Shown here: positions 38,499 through 41,908 of the stretch, in pieces
How the letters are laid out: each line of letters opens with the position of its first letter
Numbering within the stretch: position 1 is the first letter of the stretch
Translations under genes and position numbers: made by a program
Notes under the pieces: model-generated
Database searches by the model: none
What the model saw: only the letters and a program-made list of their open reading frames with translations
Told to the model about the DNA's origin: nothing
IMG/VR virus record: IMGVR_UViG_3300049432_000209
Span: 1 to 41,908 of that record
From: a virus
Reading direction: 5' to 3' (one strand)
Length of the DNA: 41,908 nucleotides

Positions 38499-39029
38499 TC
38501 AGTCGAGCTGTGTGTTGCCCTGCAAGTTAAGTCCGGCACGTCCCTCAGGGAACGGACCAGTCTTTGTAATTAAAAAGAGAGCAAGCCGATGTACAGAAAT
38601 GCTGAATAAACCCCTCGCACTGATTTCGGCGTACTCTCGCAGGTCCTTCAAACAGTGAAATTGAGAACACATCTTGGTCAATTCTGGTGTTTCAAATGAC
38701 AAGTCTCTCAGTGTATGAGCAAAACCATTTCTGATCTCTCTAACCAGCTCAATGTCGTGCCGGGTTCGTTTTCCAATAATTCCTAACGCGTACGAAACTC
38801 GAATTTTTGCCGAGAACGTCGCTAGTGGAGCGTTCCCTGTGAATAATCCATCACTGTCCTCCTTATTGAGTTCAACCAACCGATACGAAATCGCACCCTT
38901 CAGCAATTCATCCATCAGCGCCCCCGCGAGCATCGCCGCTGCGCGCGGGCTGTCCTCCCTAATGCCCTCGAAGATATGTTCCGTACCTTCTTCGGTTGGC
39001 CTGGCCTTTAAGAACTTTCTAAATGTCAT
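38499..39029 (-). CDS. MtlR-like protein with RNxxxH motif
   Basis: A 176-residue helical protein resembling the mannitol-repressor-like (MltR/MtlR, PF05068) family. DSPRAAAMLAGALMDELLKG (26-45), FTGNAPLATFSAKIRVSYAL (63-82) and ELVREIRNGFAHTLRDLSF (94-112) follow the family order. R100 and H105 form an Rx4H motif as in HEPN proteins. It has its own promoter and Shine-Dalgarno (GGGGGAG). No mannitol genes are nearby, so sugar control is unlikely; as phage cargo it may act on RNA or proteins. Function inferred only. Confidence 0.7.
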   Translation of the reverse strand: MTFRKFLKARPTEEGTEHIFEGIREDSPRAAAMLAGALMDELLKGAISYRLVELNKEDSDGLFTGNAPLATFSAKIRVSYALGIIGKRTRHDIELVREIRNGFAHTLRDLSFETPELTKMCSQFHCLKDLREYAEISARGLFSISVHRLALFLITKTGPFPEGRAGLNLQGNTQLD

Positions 39030-39049
39030 CTACTCCCCCACGTCCTTCC

Positions 39050-39077
39050 ATCCTAACCTGACTACCCGACCTTGCAA
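39050..39077 (-). promoter_or_regulatory. Sigma70-like promoter of MtlR-like gene
   Basis: Read leftward: TTGCAA, a 16-nt spacer and TAGGAT, 20 bp before the gene's ATG. It has a proper -35, unlike the phage promoters. Confidence 0.45.
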
Positions 39078-39105
39078 GTCCGGCAGTCACTGTCAGGAGG
39101 CGATT

Positions 39106-39666
39106 TTAGAACGCTGGCTCTTCGCTACCGTCGCTGAGCAATTCTGTTGGGCGACCTTCCTCAGCCTCAAACGGGTTGCCGCCAGTGAATAGAGCCTCAA
39201 GTTTTATTGGCTTCTCTTGGTATGCCTTCAATATCGGTTCTGGCGTCGGTTGAGCCGGGGACGGTACGACGCTGTACTCAGTTTCTAAGTTCTCTCCCTT
39301 GCGGTTGACCGTGATGCTGTAGCCCAGCGGATCGCCCCACTCTTCCGAATGGATAAGCTCTTCGAGAGCGGTTTGAATGGTCGTCTGCGTAATCTCCAAA
39401 ATCTCAACCGCCTTGGTGTCGAAATTCCAGACGACGAACGCCCAGAAATGTTTTGGATTCCAGCCGTTCTTCCCGCTGATATCCGCGTCAACCGGGATGG
39501 TGGTCCAGCGCTCTTTTGCGCGAACCGGCTTTTTGCTTTCAGTCCAATACTCCCAGCCCATGACCGGGGCGCTCAGAATGCGAAACTTGTTCGCACCCTG
39601 CTTGAACTTCATGTATCCGCCGCCGCTTGTCTTAGGAACCTCGTATCCTTCCGGTAGAAATGTCAT
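39106..39666 (-). CDS. ssDNA-binding-like phage protein
   Basis: A 186-residue protein. The start (LPEGYEVPKTSGGGYMKFKQ, then GANKFRILSAPVMGWEYW) is a pattern I know from phage single-stranded DNA-binding proteins of the gp32/SSB-like type. The OB-fold-like core is about 10-110 and the acidic tail is ELLSDGSEEPAF, as in many SSBs where the tail recruits partners. It should coat ssDNA in replication or recombination, alongside RusA and the primase-like protein. It is the last gene of the leftward operon; no Shine-Dalgarno precedes the ATG. Confidence 0.7.
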   Translation of the reverse strand: MTFLPEGYEVPKTSGGGYMKFKQGANKFRILSAPVMGWEYWTESKKPVRAKERWTTIPVDADISGKNGWNPKHFWAFVVWNFDTKAVEILEITQTTIQTALEELIHSEEWGDPLGYSITVNRKGENLETEYSVVPSPAQPTPEPILKAYQEKPIKLEALFTGGNPFEAEEGRPTELLSDGSEEPAF

Positions 39667-39678
39667 ATTGTTTTTTTA

Positions 39679-39846
39679 TTATTGATCATCGCGCCCCGTG
39701 TGATTGTCTACTCGCACCGCCTGTGCTTCCCAAAAATCGTACTCCCTACTCTTCATCGACCTGAGAGTTGATTTGTTGTGTGCATCGAGCGTCATCTTCT
39801 TTTCCTGCTCGGCTACTTCCTTTTCAACCCACTCTCCCTTTGTCAT
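39679..39846 (-). CDS. Small charged protein
   Basis: A 55-residue protein (MTKGEWVEKEVAEQEKKMTL at the start), highly charged and helical. Its ATG overlaps the stop of the preceding leftward gene by 4 nt and it ends 12 nt before the SSB-like gene, which supports it as part of the operon. Function unknown. Confidence 0.55.
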   Translation of the reverse strand: MTKGEWVEKEVAEQEKKMTLDAHNKSTLRSMKSREYDFWEAQAVRVDNHTGRDDQ

Positions 39847-40031
39847 TTCGAGTAGGCCATCATGTCTTGATACAGAGCAGTTTTTGCTCCCCGTGCATCC
39901 ATGAGACGCTTTCGAGCTGCTCGAACCTTCAAACTTGCTGCGGTTTCTTTTGCGCTCGCGTCTGCAAACTGTTTCATCGCGGCGGCTTCTTCTTCAATCG
40001 CCGCGTCTAGCTCGTTGTTACTGGGTGCCAT
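39843..40031 (-). CDS. Small coiled-coil protein
   Basis: A 62-residue protein, Ala/Glu/Lys-rich and almost fully helical (LDAAIEEEAAAMKQFADASA and on). It overlaps the HNH gene by 25 nt and the next gene by 4 nt. The leader (AAATAAAAT) is AT-rich with no Shine-Dalgarno. It may be an assembly or regulatory partner in the replication operon. Confidence 0.55.
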   Translation of the reverse strand: MAPSNNELDAAIEEEAAAMKQFADASAKETAASLKVRAARKRLMDARGAKTALYQDMMAYSK

Positions 40032-40501
40032 ATTTTATTTATTTTAGTCCTATATTTTCCGATGCAGATTCCACCGACCAACTGAAACGAAACACCTACC
40101 ATGTCGCCTATTTGCTTGTACGTCAGACCTTGTTTTCTTAATTGTTTGATTTCGAGAACAGTCTGGTCGCTTATTTTGTGACGGGGATGGTTTTCACCGA
40201 AGTGGGGATTTGAAACAACCCGCCCCCGTCTGACCTTATCGTTATGGTTGGTTCGACCGTTCCCAACGTAAATATGTTTTGGTCTTACACATATTTTATT
40301 GTCGCACTTGTGGCAGGCCATCAACTTGCTGTCTGTCAGCTCAAGCCCATGAAACAGATGGGCGACAACTCTGTGAGCACCTTGATTTACTCCTTCAAAC
40401 GAGATGCGCGAGTATCCTCTCTTATCAATCGCCTGCCTGCGTTCCCAGCATCCTCTTTTTGTGACTGCGACCTTTCCGAACAGTCTGACCTTTACGTCCA
40501 T
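40007..40501 (-). CDS. HNH endonuclease with C-terminal HTH
   Basis: A 164-residue protein. The HNH_3-type nuclease region spans about 18-90, with AHRVVAHLFHG, CHKCDNKICVRPKHIYVGNG and a final TNHND. A helix-turn-helix at about 112-145 (TVLEIKQLRKQGLTYKQIGD) should bind DNA. This is the layout of homing-type phage endonucleases that cut and copy themselves into related genomes. It is a free-standing gene heading a leftward operon. ATG 40501 is preferred over 40522. Cysteines in the nuclease part may bind zinc. Confidence 0.8.
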   Translation of the reverse strand: MDVKVRLFGKVAVTKRGCWERRQAIDKRGYSRISFEGVNQGAHRVVAHLFHGLELTDSKLMACHKCDNKICVRPKHIYVGNGRTNHNDKVRRGRVVSNPHFGENHPRHKISDQTVLEIKQLRKQGLTYKQIGDMVGVSFQLVGGICIGKYRTKINKIWHPVTTS

Positions 40502-40560
40502 AATTATTTCGCAGTATCGCAAGGGCCACTCAGCGCGACCCTGGCGGCACTACGTCTGAG

Positions 40561-40701
40561 TTAAATTAAACCTGCTAATTTTGTTATGAAGAACCCGAGG
40601 GCTAGAAAGCAGAACAACAGAAGGGCCATCTGCCAACGCGCCATCGGTTCCGGATTGTAGTTCTTTACGAACTTCATCCCATCTACTTCTTTTTCTTCCA
40701 T
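40561..40701 (-). CDS. Small single-pass membrane protein
   Basis: A 46-residue protein. The polar N-terminus (MEEKEVDGMKFVKNYNPEPM) is followed by a transmembrane helix (about 22-44, WQMALLLFCFLALGFFITKL). It lies at the head of the leftward group, 59 nt before the HNH gene. The leader is AT-rich with no Shine-Dalgarno. Function unknown. Confidence 0.55.
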   Translation of the reverse strand: MEEKEVDGMKFVKNYNPEPMARWQMALLLFCFLALGFFITKLAGLI

Positions 40702-40760
40702 ATATTGAGTTGTTGATTGCTAATGCTCGACCTCACCAACAATACCACGCCACAAAAATG

Positions 40761-40795
40761 CGACAAGGCGACTATCCACAGTTCGACACGGCGAC
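40761..40795. promoter_or_regulatory. Two-copy operator before RHH gene
   Basis: CGACAAGGCGAC (40761-40772) and CGACACGGCGAC (40784-40795) match at 11 of 12 positions and are 23 bp apart, about two helical turns, so on the same DNA face. The second copy covers the expected -35 region of the next promoter. Confidence 0.55.
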
Positions 40796-40806
40796 ATTTT
40801 GGGCTG

Positions 40807-40815
40807 TGCTATACT
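40807..40815 (+). promoter_or_regulatory. Extended -10 promoter, leaderless RHH gene
   Basis: TGC TATACT ends 6 nt before ATG 40822, so transcription should start at the start codon. The operator-like repeats lie directly upstream. Confidence 0.6.
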
Positions 40816-40821
40816 GAGAGC

Positions 40822-40971
40822 ATGAAGAAGAAAAAACAGACCAAACAGGTTCGCATTTCGTTGAAACATTATGAGCTAATCCGCCGAGTGGCGTTCAGGG
40901 CGCACAAGCCGATGACCGCTATACTGGAGGAAATAATCAATCGACATGAGCCAAGAACAAAAAGTAATTGA
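40822..40971 (+). CDS. Ribbon-helix-helix-like regulator
   Basis: A 49-residue protein with the Arc/MetJ layout: a basic N-terminus, a beta strand (KQVRISLKH), and two helices (YELIRRVAFRAHKPMTAILE, continuing to EIINRHE). Such proteins bind DNA as dimers with the strands in the major groove, often at tandem repeats, and often repress their own gene. The two-copy repeat upstream fits this well. It heads a rightward set of small genes. It overlaps the next gene by 26 nt. Confidence 0.7.
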   Translation: MKKKKQTKQVRISLKHYELIRRVAFRAHKPMTAILEEIINRHEPRTKSN

Positions 40972-41158
40972 GATGCTCTCTGACGGCGAGTGGCATTGCC
41001 AACTTGAGTTTCGGCAAGCCTTCATGTGGTCGCCCCACAAGCGCCGCGAGGAAGCGGAGAAAAGCTCGAAGCGTTCGATTGAGTTTCGCGCGTGCACCCA
41101 CGGCCTCAAGCGTAGCCGGGATTATCGTTTCAAACCGGTAGTGACGACACTCTTCTAA
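40946..41158 (+). CDS. Small winged-helix-like protein
   Basis: A 70-residue protein. The N-terminal QKVIEMLSDGEWHCQLEFRQ fits a winged helix-turn-helix in which a short loop (SDGEWH) precedes the recognition helix. Similar small proteins occur near phage repressors. It starts inside the preceding RHH gene in another frame, so the two are likely coupled. Confidence 0.55.
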   Translation: MSQEQKVIEMLSDGEWHCQLEFRQAFMWSPHKRREEAEKSSKRSIEFRACTHGLKRSRDYRFKPVVTTLF

Positions 41159-41161
41159 TTT

Positions 41162-41293
41162 ATGCTGCGAAGTTGTCTGCACTGTAAGAAGCGAACGACG
41201 CAGACCAAGCGGTTTGATTTGATGACGTATCAGTGGATTTGCCGCAGGTGCAATAGGGTGGCGTGGGTTGGGACGATGCAGGTTATTAAATAA
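41162..41293 (+). CDS. Small zinc-ribbon protein
   Basis: A 43-residue protein with two CxxC pairs (CLHC at 5-8 and CRRC at 27-30) separated by 18 residues, a classic zinc ribbon. It starts 3 nt after the previous stop behind AATTT and without a Shine-Dalgarno, as in its neighbours. It may bind DNA or RNA polymerase; the role is unknown. Confidence 0.6.
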   Translation: MLRSCLHCKKRTTQTKRFDLMTYQWICRRCNRVAWVGTMQVIK

Positions 41294-41304
41294 CGACAAG
41301 ATTT

Positions 41305-41574
41305 ATGAACTACGAGTTGGCTAAAAGTTTGAGGGACGCGGGGTTTCCTGAAATGGGAGGGTGGGTTGACGGCGCAACGCCGACCCTCGAAGAACTTATA
41401 GAGGCGATAATCCAAGGACATGCCGGGGGTAACTTTCATATCAGAAATGGAAAATACTCGGATGGTGTTTGGAAAGCTGAGGTGTTCGGCAGCAATCGCA
41501 GAATAGGCATCGGCTCGACCCCCACCGAAGCAGTAGCGAGACTGTGGCTCGCGTTGCAGACGAAAGCCAAGTGA
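41305..41574 (+). CDS. Conserved small phage protein
   Basis: An 89-residue protein of a type common in phage genomes. The start is helical (YELAKSLRDAGFPEMGGWVD), then TPTLEELIEAI, a beta region, and the closing GSTPTEAVARLWLAL. I recognise the pattern, but it has no known function. It starts 11 nt after the zinc-ribbon gene with an AT-rich leader. Confidence 0.65.
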   Translation: MNYELAKSLRDAGFPEMGGWVDGATPTLEELIEAIIQGHAGGNFHIRNGKYSDGVWKAEVFGSNRRIGIGSTPTEAVARLWLALQTKAK

Positions 41575-41591
41575 AGATGGCGTGATAAAAT
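41572..41591 (+). promoter_or_regulatory. Extended -10 promoter, TGA-TAAAAT
   Basis: TGA TAAAAT (41583-41591), preceded by GTGAAGAT as at the ardC promoter. It lies at the end of the 41305 gene and would transcribe the last two genes of the window. Confidence 0.55.
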
Positions 41592-41633
41592 TAATGGGAA
41601 CGGTTCTTTTCTCGATTGGAAAGGAGGTGGCCC

Positions 41634-41735
41634 ATGAGTACACGTGTGCAAGATATGCTCTGCTGGGCAGCGCTGTTTCTTAATACTACTGGCATCGGGA
41701 CTCTCATTGCTTTTGCAGCGAAGGGAACCCTCTGA
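41634..41735 (+). CDS. Very small membrane protein
   Basis: A 33-residue protein (MSTRVQDMLCWAALFLNTTG at the start) with one hydrophobic helix. AAGGAGG lies upstream, a full anti-Shine-Dalgarno match and rare among this phage's genes. Its stop overlaps the next start (TGATG), so the two are coupled. Function unknown. Confidence 0.5.
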   Translation: MSTRVQDMLCWAALFLNTTGIGTLIAFAAKGTL

Positions 41736-41908
41736 TGCAGCTCGCACCAAAACCGCTCTGCGCAGAATGCGAGATACCCGACGCGAAAATCCTCTCCCTC
41801 ATCACACGTGAGTCCTACTGCGGGAAGGCTTGCTGTGTCGAAGGACACCTCAAACATTACCGTTGGATTCAGCGTCAAAGAGCGGAGGCCGCACATGAAG
41901 CACTGTGA
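41735..41908 (+). CDS. Small Cys-rich protein at window end
   Basis: A 57-residue protein whose stop is the last codon of the window. Cysteines at 9, 12, 29, 33 and 34 (CAEC and CGKACC) plus nearby His suggest a zinc-binding fold. It overlaps the preceding gene by 1 nt. No family was recognised. Confidence 0.55.
   Translation: MQLAPKPLCAECEIPDAKILSLITRESYCGKACCVEGHLKHYRWIQRQRAEAAHEAL

Overview
The window looks like the left end of an integrated temperate bacteriophage (prophage) in a Bradyrhizobium-like alphaproteobacterium. The host assignment is an inference. It rests on a GC-rich left flank with a small secreted basic protein of a type common in Bradyrhizobiaceae and on a 3' fragment of tRNA-Gly(CCC) at 860-903. 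This fragment is cut at the anticodon loop, sits beside a tyrosine integrase, and reads as attL. No second copy of the fragment was seen, so the element probably continues past base 41908.

Layout. 1-860 is host flank. 860-3195 holds attL, a dyad-containing integrase promoter region, the integrase, an excisionase-like gene and a gene-poor stretch with a 20-bp inverted repeat and tandem hairpins. 3196-8164 is a plus-strand block of two HerA/VirD4-type ATPases, a replication-relaxation family protein and a zinc-knuckle protein, a combination expected of plasmids or conjugative elements. 8226-10085 holds a small conserved protein, a degenerate DnaG-like primase and a tyrosine-rich repeat protein. 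10232-12426 is an AT-richer chain of overlapping small genes. 12383-14616 looks acquired: a serine recombinase next to two inverted 20-bp copies, small genes and an ArdC-type antirestriction protein. 14644-18602 alternates phage genes (RusA, both terminase subunits) with antisense morons. 18653-26893 is the head and connector module (portal, scaffold-like protein, major capsid protein, adaptors, hub). 26931-35018 encodes tail, ejection and fibre proteins. 35027-36819 is the lysis cassette. 36820-41908 carries morons, an ssDNA-binding-like protein with an HNH endonuclease on the minus strand, and a rightward set of small regulatory genes. I see no sheath, tail tube or tape measure, so a short-tailed (podovirus-like) virion is most likely.

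Expression. A recurring extended -10 element (TGR followed by TAYAAT or a close variant) precedes many gene blocks. In several places only 4-8 nt separate it from the start codon, which predicts leaderless mRNAs. Most virion and small phage genes lack a visible Shine-Dalgarno and start a few AT-rich bases after the previous stop. Integration genes and most morons do have Shine-Dalgarno sequences. This suggests two layers of different origin.

Most noteworthy: the conjugation-like ATPase/relaxation block inside a phage; the recombinase with a candidate 136-bp invertible segment; three separate antisense morons sharing an RNxxxH (HEPN-like) motif; a self-contained ribbon-helix-helix gene with a two-copy operator; and short orphan promoter-terminator units that may encode small RNAs.
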